DNA of 64,000 bases, taken from Akebia trifoliata (lineage: Eukaryota; Streptophyta; Magnoliopsida; Ranunculales; Lardizabalaceae). Of this stretch, positions 34,022-45,506 are shown piece by piece. Position numbers and translations under genes: made by a program. Numbering within the stretch: position 1 is the first letter of the stretch; every line of letters begins with the position of its first letter. The notes beneath the pieces were generated by a model that worked only from the letters and a program-made list of their open reading frames with translations, did no database searches and was not told where the DNA came from. Location of the stretch: positions 11,948,139-12,012,138 of the forward strand of contig CM030717.1 of the NCBI GenBank assembly GCA_017979445.1, given 5' to 3'.

Positions 34022-34246
34022 ACCATGGCTTTAAAATTCGGTTTCGCATCTCGTCCATGCCAGATACCTAATCGTCTCAAACAAGTTTTTAAATACAGTT
34101 GAGACATCTCGTTCAAAAAAATGAAAAATGAACATGGGGTTTTATATCTCGTCTGAAAATTTGACTTGTTTGTCTATCTCATCCATACCCGATACAAAGA
34201 TGACTCGGGCGATATGTCTCAGTCTCGAACATATTTTAAATCATGG
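34022..34246. mobile_element. MITE-like element, family C copy 2
   Basis: ACCATGGCTTTAAAATTCGG at the left and ATATTTTAAATCATGGT at the right are inverted. The interior matches 19650-19882 (GAGACATCTCGTTCAAAAAA, CGATAYGTCTC). Confidence 0.55.
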
Positions 34247-34390
34247 TCAGAACAGGCCTGAATTCTGATCCATTCCAATGCGATATCTTATCATATCAAT
34301 AATGGATCAATCATATCCTAATCTGGTAACATGTGAGAAAGTATCTAGTTATATTAGATAGTTATATATTATATTTAGATGTATAAAGTT

Positions 34391-34703
34391 GGGTGGCTTT
34401 CGAAAGTCCTAAAGAGAGTCAAACTAAACATTTTTTCAATGTATGGGTTAGAAGTTTTATAATGAGCTGATTTTTTGTGAGGATGATCTCTATGATGAGG
34501 GGATCATCCTCACAAATAATCAACTCATTTTGAAACTTCTAATCCCATCAAAAGTGATTTACAAAAATTAGACAGTCCATGATTCTTTAACTTGTAAATT
34601 AGGGTTAGAAATTTTTGAATAAACTGATTTTTGGTGAGGATGATCTCTTTAACCCCTATTTTGAAAAATGTCTGGCTCTCTTTAGGGCATCCAAATGATT
34701 CCC
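34391..34703 (-). mobile_element. Palindrome-of-palindromes element, copy 6 (solitary, truncated)
   Basis: Type I ends (CCTAAAGAGAGTCAAAC and GGCTCTCTTTAGGGC), one good palindrome, a minus-oriented spacer, and a second palindrome cut short after GGTGAGGATGATCTCTTTA. It is the only copy outside the two clusters and lacks long TA flanks. Confidence 0.8.
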
Positions 34704-36349
34704 TATGAAGTATATTCATATTTTGTGAATCAAATCAGATTTGGCCTATTATCAACCTGTTCCAAATTTTATTGAATTGGGTTTGGATTCTAATATCTAG
34801 ATTTAATAAATGCTTATCGGATCAATTTTGTGTTTGAACCGATCCTTATTCAATTGGTACCAAATCAACCTCAATCCAATCCAATCTGATCCGATCCCGA
34901 CCCGATCCAAAGACATTACTAGATACAACCAATGTCCTCAGTCCATGTTGTGGGTCCCATTGAAAAATGTGTCCATCATTTACCCAAATGGAGAGATCTA
35001 AGCCCTCCATTGGTAATCTATTTGGACGGTCAAATAAGTTGCCAAAAAATTCAGGGATCAGGCCACAAGCATTAATGCTCATAGTCATGACAGCATTGTT
35101 CCTGTCATACAGCATCACACGTGTCACACAAACAATGGAGTGGGCCCCATCTTCATATAGCTGTATACATCAAGGCTAAAGACTTTTGTATCGTGTTATG
35201 GGTTGGGTTGCTTCTGACGTGTGTTTCATCGGTCCCACGATGACGTCATCAGTGTCGTCATGAAATGATGATTTTTCTGGAGTTCCACTAACCTTACTAA
35301 ATTAGTAAGGATTTCACCCTTACTAAGGGTCCTTGGGATCACCTCTTGACATCCTAAAACATGATCTGATACTTCAGAGTTGAATTTTTAATTTTAAATT
35401 TGGGAGTTATAGAAAAGCTCTGTAGCCGTCCATTTCAAAAATATGGATAAAGCTTAAAAATAATAATTTTTAAAATTTTGATTTTTTGAATTTGAGTTTT
35501 TCGATGAAATTTAGAGGACTGCTTTGATGGAATGTTAATGTGGAAATTCATTTGAGCAAAAAGTCCTTGGTGAGGCTTAAAATCTTATTAAGTTAGTTAG
35601 GAAAATATTTCTCAAAATGCTTTATTATCATTTAAAATATTTACACGTGTCGATCTTTTATTCATCTGTATGGAAGAAATATGAAAGCTTTCTTGACTTC
35701 TTGTCCCTTAGCTGAAGTTCAAATTCCTAACCCCATTTTCCACGAAACAACGATAGGCCCCTCCTATTTTTTTCATTGAAATCGTCACTTCAACTCTCCC
35801 CCCACTTCATTAAAAACAAAAAAACAAAAAACAAAAAAACAATTTTTTTTTTATAACTTCTAACCCTCTTTCTCTCTCTCCAAATTAAAAAAAAAAAAAA
35901 AACCCCTTTTTACAAGTAATTATTTATCTGAACTTTGAATTTGATAAGAAAGATGACAAATGAATTTAGTAATTAATCTTCAAAAAATGGATTTAGTAAT
36001 ATATAGTGAGATGTAGTTATATGGGTTGAACGACCATCTATCTTTATGAACTTTATGAAGTAGATGCTGACTTGGCACTCAAAACCACCGTCAAGTGTCA
36101 CATGTATGAAATTCACTGGATTTAAATTTTATGAACTTTAAATTGCATTAAGCATGAAATTTTATGAACTTTTATAAAAATAATCTTTCTTTTTTATCAT
36201 TGGATTTATATTTTAAATCTAGTAATTCAGTGATAATCTATTTCTAAACTTAAGTTCTAACCCATTTTTTTTTCTAGGATATTTTTTTCATACACAATCT
36301 AGACCACACATCAAGAGGGATGAGGTATCATTTGGACCAGAGTAACAAT
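34704..36349. other. Intergenic sequence
   Basis: No gene recognised. Around 34860-34910 there are repeated AATCCAATC / GATCCGATCC words. Frames of up to 93 codons at 34810-35180 have no recognisable motif and appear on both strands. A-rich low-complexity sequence lies at 35810-35910. Confidence 0.5.
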
Positions 36350-36746
36350 CACTACAATATTTTTGATCTATAGCGACGGTTTTTTCCGTCATTATAAGGT
36401 AATTTTTTCGCCGGTAAAAATTATTGCGACGATGAGCAACGAAATCAAAGATACGTCGTGGTTGCCTCCGTTGTTAACTATAGCAGCGGATAATCTATTC
36501 CGCTGTTGCAGGTAGTACATTTAACGACGGATCTCAATATCCGTTGCAATAGGTTAATTTTTTTAAGTAGTAGAATATAGTACATGTAGCAACGAATCTA
36601 ACTAGCTGCTGCAATATGTCGATTTTTTAATGAATAGAATATTCTACCTATAGCGACGGATCCTAATATCCGCTGTAATATATCAATTTTTAATTAATAA
36701 AATATATTACATGTAGTAACGGATTTTACCATCTGCTGCAAGAGAT
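36350..36746 (+). mobile_element. CACTA (En/Spm-type) transposon end fragment
   Basis: Begins with the canonical CACTACAA terminus (36350-36357). An array of subterminal repeats follows: short inverted motifs such as TAGCGACGG ... CCGTC, CAGCGGATAA ... TTCCGCTG and AACGACGGATCT ... ATCCGTTG, repeated at about 70-bp spacing to near 36746. These are transposase-binding arrays in this superfamily. No TTGTAGTG right end and no transposase are in reach, so this is a truncated or solo end. Confidence 0.75.
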
Positions 36747-37373
36747 CCATTTTGAATCCACATGGCTCAAATGTGAACCTCGGTCCATGCAACCTTTCCC
36801 CATATATACATATATGGGTTTTGTCCATATGTGCCCCTAGGGCATAGATTAAGGTGCATTTGGAAATAAGTATTTAAGGGTATATTTAGAAGAAAAAAAA
36901 TCTTTTGAGGGCATTTTTTGGGAGGAAATTCAATTTCAAATGTGCATTTAATGCACTTAATTGTGTACCTTTAAGGCACTTGTATCAAAAGGGCTTATTT
37001 GTAATTTAAAACATTGATTAAAGGAGTATTGAAGATAAGATAATAAAATGAAATTTTTATAATTTTGATTCTTGATTTTTTTATTTATTATTATAACCAA
37101 AATGATCTTTGATTATATTAAATTTAAATATAAAAATCAGGGCATTTATGATCACTTAAATTTTGGTGTCGAAATTGCTTCTACTATGTCTTCTCTCTCA
37201 TTATAATAATAAAGATGATTTAACATATTGATTTAAGAGTTTATGAAGTTAACATGATAGAAAATGATACTTTTGTAATTTTGAAAACTAAGTAACATAG
37301 TTATACAATTGAAGGTTGTAATTTTTATTATTACAAAAGTGACTAATTATATTAAATTTAAGAGTCATGCTAG
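36747..37373. other. Intergenic sequence
   Basis: No gene recognised. Words TGTGCATTTAATGCAC and similar suggest a further short hairpin near 36850-36960. Confidence 0.45.
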
Positions 37374-37472
37374 AGTGACCTCAAGCTTAGACTTGATACG
37401 AGGAAAGCATCTATGGTTCCTGTACACTTTCACATCAGGGTGTGCGATGTGAGGTCCAATCGTGAGGTCACT
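37374..37472. mobile_element. Hairpin MITE, family B copy 2
   Basis: AGTGACCTCAAGCTTAGAC and the inverted GTCCAATCGTGAGGTCACT form the ends. The core GCATCTATGGTTCCTGTACA matches the copy at 57780. Confidence 0.6.
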
Positions 37473-37640
37473 TCAACATTATTTTAAATTTAAATACAAA
37501 AGTGGGGGTATTTATTACCACTCAAATTTTAGGTGTCGACCCACCTTTACTCTCATGTTCTCATTATCTATGATAGTAAAGATATATATAGGTCACTAGT
37601 TACTAAGTCAACACAAGTTTTGAACCCCAATCATGATATC

Positions 37641-38014
37641 TAGGGGTGGAGTCAGGATTTTTTTTGTAGTGGGGGCAAACTATGGTTAGTTGTATAGTTG
37701 AAGAATTTGAAGACGAATGGTTTTAGGGAGAAATTTACAGGTTTTTGGTTAGAAGTTGAAGAAAAGGATATTTAGGTCATTTCCAATTAATATAAGAGAA
37801 GGCCCAATCAAGAGGCAATGTCATCAACAAAAAATTGAAGGAGAGAGAGGGCGGGGGCGGGGGCGGGGGCGGGGGCGGGGGAAAGGGGTGGGAATTGGAG
37901 GGAGGTGAGGGAATGGGGACAAATGAGGCATGTAATTAATTGAAAATATAGGGGTGTCTCAAAGTTTTGTGAGGGCAATTGTCTCCATCAACTCTTTACT
38001 AGCTCCGCCCCTTG
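37641..38014 (+). mobile_element. Non-autonomous hAT element, family D copy 2, with hexanucleotide expansion
   Basis: TAGGGGTGGAGTCAGG to AGCTCCGCCCCTTG, flanked by a perfect 8-bp duplication ATGATATC (37633-37640 and 38015-38022). It shares GTAGTGGGGGCAAACTATGG with copies 1 and 4. It carries an inserted (GGGGGC)n tract at 37849-37881. Confidence 0.85.
37849..37881 (+). repeat. (GGGGGC)n microsatellite
   Basis: About five GGGGGC units inside hAT copy 2. It has four or more G-runs of five with one-base loops and so could form a G-quadruplex. Confidence 0.9.
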
Positions 38015-38022
38015 ATGATATC

Positions 38023-39840
38023 AATACTAATAAACTTAGTCAACTTAGCAAGCTCACATATCTTAAATTCAAGAAAAATACAAGTAAAATAGACAATTTT
38101 CTTTGGAAAAAACAATAATTTATATCAAAATAGAAAAAAGTATATTATATACTAAAAATAATGGAAATATGTATGTATTTGGCAGGATACTTTCATCTTT
38201 TTCGTGGTCATTTTTTGTAAGAGAACCAAATTAAAGAATCAAGAAATGACACAAGATCTTCAATGTATAAACACAAAAATCCAAGAGTTGAAATTTTGTG
38301 CGTATCGTAATACAAATCCCGATGATAATATTCTCTTTAGACAAATAATTGCAACTAAATTATTATTTCTTTATAAATATATTGTTTATTCTTATATTCC
38401 TTTCTTTTTGTTAATTTTTTTTTAAAGAAAGTTATATTCTTGAAAGATTATTAATTCAACTATCAGAAAATAATATCAATTAATAAGAGGACAATGTCAA
38501 AAATGGAGTATAGGTGTGTAATTACACCCAATGACGTGGATGAATAAAAATTTCTACACGGTCGCTATTGTATGAATAGACTGAATCAAGGAGATTTGCG
38601 TTGGCTTATACATGTTAAAAGGTTAACTCAACCAACGAGTGAGAGAAGTAGGAAAGGTGACTCTTCCAGAGTAAGATGAGGTTAAAGGAGAGCACTCGAC
38701 TGAAGATATTACTTTTGTAAAAGAAATAATGTGGAGATGTCCAAGAAGATTAGAATGAATCATAATGGATTTCCCCAGGATCTTTAAGATTTTAATTAAA
38801 TGAAAGTTGATCGATAAATAAATAGAAATTAGAAAGAAATTTAAATGAACATGGAGCATCAAGGATAAGATTAGAAAGTCCCGTGATTAGGAAAAATATT
38901 AAAATCAAGCAAATATTTAGATAATCTTTGCAAGGAAGTCTACCTAAAGAAAAAAGAGACAGAGAATCTATAAATAAGAAACTCAAGAAAAGAATTTTTT
39001 ATTTTTCATTCTCAAGCATCTCTGGATTCATACTAACATGATCGTTGGAGGGTTTTGGACTGGAAACACTTATTTATTTTGAGTCTTTTTTCAAGAATTT
39101 AGAGGAGGATCTTCATTGAGATTCAAGTCAGGTGGTGTGGTAAATATTTTTGCTTACATGGAGAGAATAAAAGTTAGATAGACACTGACTTTTCTCTTTT
39201 TAAAATAAGGGAATGTTGTGTATTATTAGGATATATTAAGAGAATCTATTTAACCCAACATACTTTCCTATATTCCAATCCTTTATCTAATATTTGAAAA
39301 GAATGAATGAGAACAAAAGGTGTAAAGAATAATATTGTAGATCTGAAACGAAAAGTATAATCATTCTTAAAGATAAATCGATAAGAAAAAAAAAGTTCAA
39401 TTTAATAATATTCATATGAGATGAATTAGTTGCGTAAATTGTTTGCAAATGATATATTTACATAATAAAACACAGTGGTAGACCCACTTCAACTACAGTT
39501 TTGGACGATAAATGTCACATCTAGCTATAGAGGAGTGAGTCGACAGTTCTCTTCACTCTCTTCAACTTTATGTCTTTCCTCTCCTCTCCCACCACCTCTT
39601 TTCAATACCATATTTCCAATTTTACTATCTTTCCTCTTTTATAGGCAGCATGAGAAAATTTATTAGTATTAAATAATGAGTCAAAAATAAACATAATAGA
39701 AATATGATTAGATAAGATGCACTATAAAGTAAAGATTTTAAAATGGATAAAATTGAGAAAATATTCTTTCAACTTCAACAAGAATAAACAATTGTAGCAT
39801 ATAGTAATATTAGTGTATATAAAAGTACCCCAAAACAAGG
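38023..39840. other. Intergenic AT-rich sequence
   Basis: No gene recognised. Frames at 38204-38425 and 39475-39666 have no recognisable motif. Confidence 0.5.
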
Positions 39841-39960
39841 AAGGTGCCATTTAGATTAGTTGATAAAGTCTATGGGTGATGGACATTATAGACATTAGTT
39901 CAATTCTCGTCATCACTAAGTTATTGATCTCATTAAAAACAAATTTATCTATAAAAAAAA
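39841..39960 (+). mobile_element. Possible tRNA-derived SINE
   Basis: A-box-like TTAGATTAGTTGATAAAGT (39851-39869), then B-box-like TAGTTCAATTCTCGT (39896-39910) and a terminal A-run (39953-39960). No target duplication was identified. Confidence 0.4.
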
Positions 39961-40311
39961 ATTATCACAAAAAATTTATTTAGATTAGCTCAGTTCAATC
40001 ATCCACGATAGAGAAAAAGATCAAAATATTACTACTTACATAACTAGAATTTGGTTCTAAAGCATCATACACTTCTTGATTAATATTTATTGAAGGGTAT
40101 CAATCAAATGATGAAAGTGAATTTTACGACACAAAGGATACTACAAATTAGAATCAACACATCGGAGCGAAAAGATGCACAATTAAAAACTATATTCATA
40201 GAATAAGTAAAAGGGAATGCTTTACCAACTTGATCAATTTATTTTCTTTCCCCATTTATCTAGATTATATGTTATTTTACGAAAAATTATAAGATGATTT
40301 AGACATAAATC

Positions 40312-40528
40312 GTGGTAATCTGACTTAGGCACGTTGGAAAACTCAATGGACTTATTTGACGTGATAGGCTCGGAAATCATAAATGTGCTCTTCTCGTAAT
40401 ACAAAATTGCATTTTTTTATGGGGAACCATATATCTATATCCCGAGGAGAGCACATCTACGGTTCACGAGCTTGTCACATCCAATGAGTCAATTGAGTTG
40501 GCACGTGCCTAAGTCAGATTATCAGCAC
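40312..40528. mobile_element. Hairpin MITE, family A copy 7
   Basis: GTGGTAATCTGACTTAGGCA and the inverted TGCCTAAGTCAGATTATCAG, with complementary inner arms carrying ATGTGCTCTTCTCG and CGAGGAGAGCACAT. Confidence 0.7.
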
Positions 40529-42394
40529 TCTTTAGACATACTCCTTCACATTTTTGTGAATAATTGAGGTAATGAAGGCCAACAAATTAAAACAAAGTTA
40601 ATTACCCAAATACCCTCATCTTCAACTTCTTTGGCAAGACCACCACCATCACCAAATCATTGCAACTGCCACCACACGATCAAGTCGTGCCACAACTCTG
40701 ATACCAAATTGTCACAGGATTTAAATTTGATTTTTTAAATGTAATCCAATCAGTTAGTCCGATCAGTTTACTCGAGACAGAGAGAAGAGGTTTATATGCA
40801 CAAAAGTATTTCATGTAATTAGTAGATTGTTGTAGTTGATTAGGGAATTGTTTGTTACAAAAAAATATAATTCAAAATAATTCTTTTTCTAATATATAAA
40901 ATGAACAACATATTTATTTTCCAATATATTTTTCTGAATATTCTATTAAAAAATTAAATTGACAAAAGATATAAAACACATAATTCACACAGAAAATCAT
41001 ATTGTATAATAAAATTTCAATATAAATTTAAGTTTTCTATGAAAAATACATATATAATGCTAAACTTATGGTTCATTTATTTGACATTTGCAACCCAACC
41101 AAAGACTTGTGTTTGCTACTTGCTTGCTAACCTTACTGATCCAACTATAAAAAATTAACAATTTCTATCCATCAGATTTAGATTACCTATTTTTTTTTAA
41201 TTTTTTTTAAGAGAGTTGCTATTGCCACACCAACTGTGAGCAATTCTTTGGTGATTTATAAAGGAATTGGTGTGGCATTAGTAAAACAGCATGTCCATGA
41301 AGAAACTCCGAGTTTTAAAACTCGGAGAACTTGATTCAAATGTTTATCAAGTTGAGTTGTTAATTCACAAGTTGACCCAAAATGAATCAAATAAAATATA
41401 TTGAAACATCTTGAAGATATTATTTTAATATTTTTAAAAATACCATAATATTTTATCCTTTGTTCTCCCAAAATATAGTATACGGTCAAATGGAGCGGAT
41501 CCTAATGTAGTGTGTCTTCCTTGTAGTTCCCTGTAATACCTTTTAATTAGTAGAGATTGAAATCTTGAAAACAAAATCAGACAACTCAGTCTTGTATGAA
41601 TCATGGAGTAGATCAAATTTGAAAAAAAAAAATAGAATTCTTTGATTCTGATAAAGACTTTGAAAATGAACAGTTCACGACCGCTGAATTTTTAATAAAA
41701 CAGATTTTGTGGCTATGTGACGTGACTGTCCTTCAATCATCTAATATCACTATAGGGTATTGTAAGGAAAACTCACTACAGAGAACGCGCTCTCATGACG
41801 TAATTACTTAGTCGAGTATTTGACCCGACTCAATCCACATTTTTAAGTTGACTTGGCTAAGTTGAAAATTTGACTCCATAATTTTTTTTTGCATAATCTA
41901 GGTGTGTTGATTTTATTGATTTTTTTATCTTAGGCACCTTGAAATTTATTCAAGATGAGTCAACTTGATCAAGTTACGAGTCGACTCCACAAGTTTTAAT
42001 ACTATAAATGAGCCATGTGGCAATTTTTTGGAGGGGTTGGAAAGTCAAACTTTGCTTCTTTGCGGGTGGAAGAGAATCTTTTTTCCCACTGTTTTTTTCC
42101 ACTGGTACCAGTACCATTCTGTTGCTAAGAGCATGATATTTCATCATCAATTTCATCAATAAGTGTTGTTTGAATTGCAGACTTGTGGGGTCAATAATAT
42201 ATATGAATTATGAAATTTATTGTACTTGATGATGCAATTCAGGCCAAAATATCTTTCTTTCCTTCATATATGCAAACAAACAATCTACAATTAGATTCAT
42301 ATCATTTGGAGGTGGGCCCCCTCATCTTGCATTGGTCATGATCCAACTTATTAGCCTAATTGATATTTTTCTTTCTAATTATGGTGCTATATAT
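40529..42394. other. Intergenic sequence
   Basis: No gene recognised. GCAACTGCCACCACACGATC near 40665 is low complexity. A copy of the small TIR element lies at 41212-41290. Confidence 0.5.
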
Positions 42395-42768
42395 GGGTCA
42401 CGATCCGTAGACAATATTTTAGACAATGTTCTAGATAACTTGTTTTGTCTTACATGGGCGAAAAGGTTTGGAATAGACTGATTTTTGTGAAGATGATCGT
42501 TATGGTCAGTGGATCATCCTTGCAAAAAAATCAGCCTATTCTGAAATTGCTAATCAGTTTACAAGTTAAAGAATCGTAGATCATTTATTTTAACCGTTAG
42601 TTTGTAACCACTTTTCATAGAATTAGAAGTTTTAGAATCGGATGATTTTTTGTGAGGATGATCTACTAACCATAGAGATCATCCTCATAAAAAAATCAGT
42701 CCCATCCAAAACTATTTTGCCATATAAGATTAAATATTGTCTAGAATGTTGTCCACGGATCTTAACCC
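42395..42768 (+). mobile_element. Palindrome-of-palindromes element, copy 7 (terminal type IV)
   Basis: Ends GGGTCACGATCCGTAGACAA and TTGTCCACGGATCTTAACCC. Arms ACAATGTTCTAGA / TCTAGAATGTTGT are complementary. The palindromes are diverged, but the tips still pair (GTTATGGTCAGTG against CTACTAACCATAG). Confidence 0.83.
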
Positions 42769-42779
42769 GTAATATATAT

Positions 42780-43150
42780 GAGTGGCGTTCAGAGGCCCTA
42801 AAGAGAGCCAAACATTGTGCCAAACATTTTTTCAATGTTTGGGTTAGAAGTTTTGGAACGGGCTGATTTTTTATGATGATGATCTCTATAATAAGGAGAA
42901 CATCCTCACAAAAAATAAGTCCATTTCAAAACTTCTAACCCCATAAAAAGTGGTTTACAAAAAATGGACGATCCGCGATTCTTTAACTTGTAAACTAGGG
43001 TAAGAAGTTTCAGAATAAGTTAATTTTTGGTGAGGACGATCTCTTCACCATATAAATCATCATAAAAAAAAAAAAATCAACTTATTCCGAAACTTGTAAC
43101 CCTAATTTTGAAAAGTGTTTGATTCTTTTTAGGGCCTTCGAATATTTTCC
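42780..43150 (-). mobile_element. Palindrome-of-palindromes element, copy 8 (terminal type I)
   Basis: Ends GAGTGGCGTTCAGAGGCCC and GGGCCTTCGAATATTTTCC, with type I arms (CTAAAGAGAGCCAAACATTG). Only 11 bp separate it from copy 7. Confidence 0.85.
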
Positions 43151-43163
43151 TATATATATATAT

Positions 43164-43470
43164 GGGCAAAAAAGTTATTTCTGGGCTGATTTTTCAAAAG
43201 GATGATCTCTATGGTGAGGGGATCACCTTGCAAAAAATCAGCCCATTCCAAAACTTTTGACCCCATCAAATGTGGTTTACAAAAAATGGATGGTTCAAAA
43301 ATTTTCAACTTGCTAACATGGGGCTAGTAATTTTAGAATGGGCTGATTTTTGACAATGATGATCTCCTCACCATAGAGATCATCCTCACAAAAAATCAGC
43401 CTATTCCAAACTTTTTTACTCATATAAGACAAAACACATTGTAGCTTTATGTGTATACGGATCCTGATCC
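43164..43470 (-). mobile_element. Palindrome-of-palindromes element, copy 9 (type IV, left end truncated)
   Basis: The right end GTAGCTTTATGTGTATACGG to GATCCTGATCC matches copy 11. The left arm is missing, so the element begins GGGCAAAAAAG directly before the first palindrome. TA tracts lie on both sides. Confidence 0.82.
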
Positions 43471-43484
43471 ATATATATATATAT

Positions 43485-43829
43485 GGGTAGCATTCAATGA
43501 CTTCAAAACATGAGTTAGAAGTTTTGGAATGGGCTGATTTTTGGTGATGATGATCTCTACGGTGAGGAGATCATCCTCACCAAAAATCAGCCCATTCCAA
43601 AACTTCTAACCCATGTTTACAAGTTGAAAAATTGTGGACCGTCCATTTTTTGTAAACTATTTTTGATAAGGTTAGAAGTTTTGGAATGGACTGATTTTTG
43701 GTGATGATAATCTCCTTACCGTAGAGATCATCTTTACCAAAAATCAGCCCATTCCAAAACTTCTAACTCAAGTTTTGAAAAATGTTTTGCCAAAAAGTTT
43801 GCTAAAAAGTTTGCCATTGAACGTGAACC
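43485..43829 (+). mobile_element. Palindrome-of-palindromes element, copy 10 (terminal type II)
   Basis: Ends GGGTAGCATTCAATG and GCCATTGAACGTGAACC. The left arm is shortened. Both palindromes and the plus spacer are well preserved (tips CTACGGTGAGGAG and CTCCTTACCGTAG). Confidence 0.88.
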
Positions 43830-43844
43830 TATATATATATATAT

Positions 43845-44214
43845 ATGGGTGGGGTTCCGTAGACACATAAAGCTACAACGGTTTTGTCTTATATGATTAA
43901 AAAGGTTCGGAATGGACTGATTTTTTGTGAGGATGATCTCTGTGGTGAGGGGATCATCCTTGCAAAAAATCATTCCATTCCAAAACTTCTAACCCTATCA
44001 AAAGTGATTTACAAAAATTGGACGGTCTAAAATTTTTCAACTCATAAACATGGGGTTAGAAGTTTCATAATGGGCTGATTTTTGGTGAGGATGATCTCCT
44101 CACTATAGAGATCATTCTTACAAAAAATCAGCCCATTCCAAACATTTTTTCCCATATAAGACAAAACACGTTGTAGCTTTATGAGTAGCTTTATGTGTAT
44201 AGAGATCCTAATCC
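43845..44214 (-). mobile_element. Palindrome-of-palindromes element, copy 11 (terminal type IV)
   Basis: Ends GGGTGGGGTTCCGTAGACAC and TATAGAGATCCTAATCC. Arms ATAAAGCTACAACGG / CGTTGTAGCTTTAT are complementary. TA tracts lie on both sides. Confidence 0.85.
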
Positions 44215-44230
44215 TATATATATACATATA

Positions 44231-44583
44231 GGATAGCGTTCAATGGCAAACTTTTTGGCAAAACATTTTTCAAAACATGAGTTAGAGGTTTTGAAATGGG
44301 CTGATTTTTGGTGAGGATGATCTCTACGGTGAGGAGATCATCATCACCAAAAATCAGCCCATTCCAAAACTTCTAACCCCATAAAAAACAGTTTACAAAA
44401 AATGGACGGTCCACAATTTTTCAGCTTGTAAACATGGGTTAGAAGTTTTGGAATGGGCTGATTTTTGGTGAGGATGATCTCCTCACCGTAGAGATCATCC
44501 TCACCAAAAATCAGCCCATTCCAAAACCTCTAACTCATGTTTTGAAAAATGTTTTGCCAAAAAGTTGGCCATTGAACGCCCCC
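44231..44583 (-). mobile_element. Palindrome-of-palindromes element, copy 12 (type II, best preserved)
   Basis: Ends GGATAGCGTTCAATGGC and GCCATTGAACGCCCC. Arms AAACTTTTTGGCAAAACATT and complement. Two near-perfect palindromes have tips TCTACGGTGAGGA and TCCTCACCGTAGA. The minus spacer has GGACGGTCCA and GCTTGTAAAC. It is a good reference copy for the family. Confidence 0.9.
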
Positions 44584-44615
44584 ATATATCTATATATATA
44601 TATATATATATATTT

Positions 44616-44652
44616 GGGATGGGAGGGGGGAGGGGGGAGGGGGGAGGGGGAG
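44616..44652 (+). repeat. G-rich (GGGGGGA)n tract
   Basis: Runs of 3-6 G separated by single A or AT, just after the TA tract that follows copy 12. It has G-quadruplex potential on the plus strand. Confidence 0.9.
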
Positions 44653-44868
44653 CAATGTTAGCATCGTCCACGAAATTCACTTTCCAATATATTATGTTAG
44701 CATTGATTACTAAAGCATTTACCACTAAAAAGATATTTAAATCAAAAGATTAAAATGCCCTTAATATTTGTTATATAAAAAATCGTATCTTTGTCTTTTT
44801 TACTTAAAAAAATAAAATGAAAAGGAGTATTATTGAAAAATGAATTTTGTGGAGAATATATATATATA

Positions 44869-45186
44869 GACACTAATTGTGAGAAAATTTAAGACAATGG
44901 TTTTTGTAAATCTCTATGATGAGGAGATCATCCTCACCAAAAATCAGCTTATTCCAAAACTTATTACCCCAATTTACAAGTTGAAGAATTGTGGACCGTC
45001 AATTTTTTGTAAACCACTTTTGATGGGGTTATAAGTTTTGGAATGAGCTGATTTTTAGCGAGGATGATCTCTATGGTGAGGAGATAATCCTCATAAAAAA
45101 TCAGCCCATTTTGAAACTTCTAATGTAGATAAGACAAAAAATATTGTCATAGATTTTGTCACAATTATTGTCCTATGAATCATCCC
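44869..45186 (+). mobile_element. Palindrome-of-palindromes element, copy 13 (first palindrome deleted)
   Basis: Ends GACACTAATTGTGAGAAAAT and the partner ATTATTGTCCTATGAATCAT. Only the second half of the first palindrome remains (from AATCTCTATGATGAGGAGAT), then a plus spacer and a full second palindrome. TA tracts lie on both sides. Confidence 0.8.
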
Positions 45187-45218
<32 letters not shown>

Positions 45219-45238
45219 TTTTGAGCTCAACAATTTGG

Positions 45239-45506
45239 GTTTTTTTTTTTTATTTTTTATAACGGGGGTGTCCGGTGTCCAGACTTACGTTCGACTAGGA
45301 GTACTAGATGAGTTGAGGTTGGAGCCAAGGTATATGGGTCCCTCCTTCGGGCACGTGCAATGCATGGACATCACACACACTAGGAAAGTGAGAGAGCGCC
45401 CTTGCGGGTGGCCCCGAGGAAATATTGCTCATACTGGGTATTGAACACACAATTCACGAACTCTTGCCGCTTATTGGATCCAAAATTGCCATTGAACCAC
45501 CCCGTC
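45239..45506 (-). mobile_element. Possible tRNA-derived SINE
   Basis: Minus-strand GTGGTTCAATGGCAATTTTG (A-box-like) and GTGTTCAATACCC (B-box-like, near 45440). The sequence ends in a plus-strand T-run (45239-45258), which would be a poly-A tail. A second tRNA-like pair (CTAGTTGGTTATAAC and GGGTTTAAGTCC, minus) lies at about 45545-45585. Confidence 0.4.

Noticed and set aside
34810..35179. Overlapping frames on both strands near 34.8-35.2 kb
   Set aside because: No motif on either strand; probably repeat remains.
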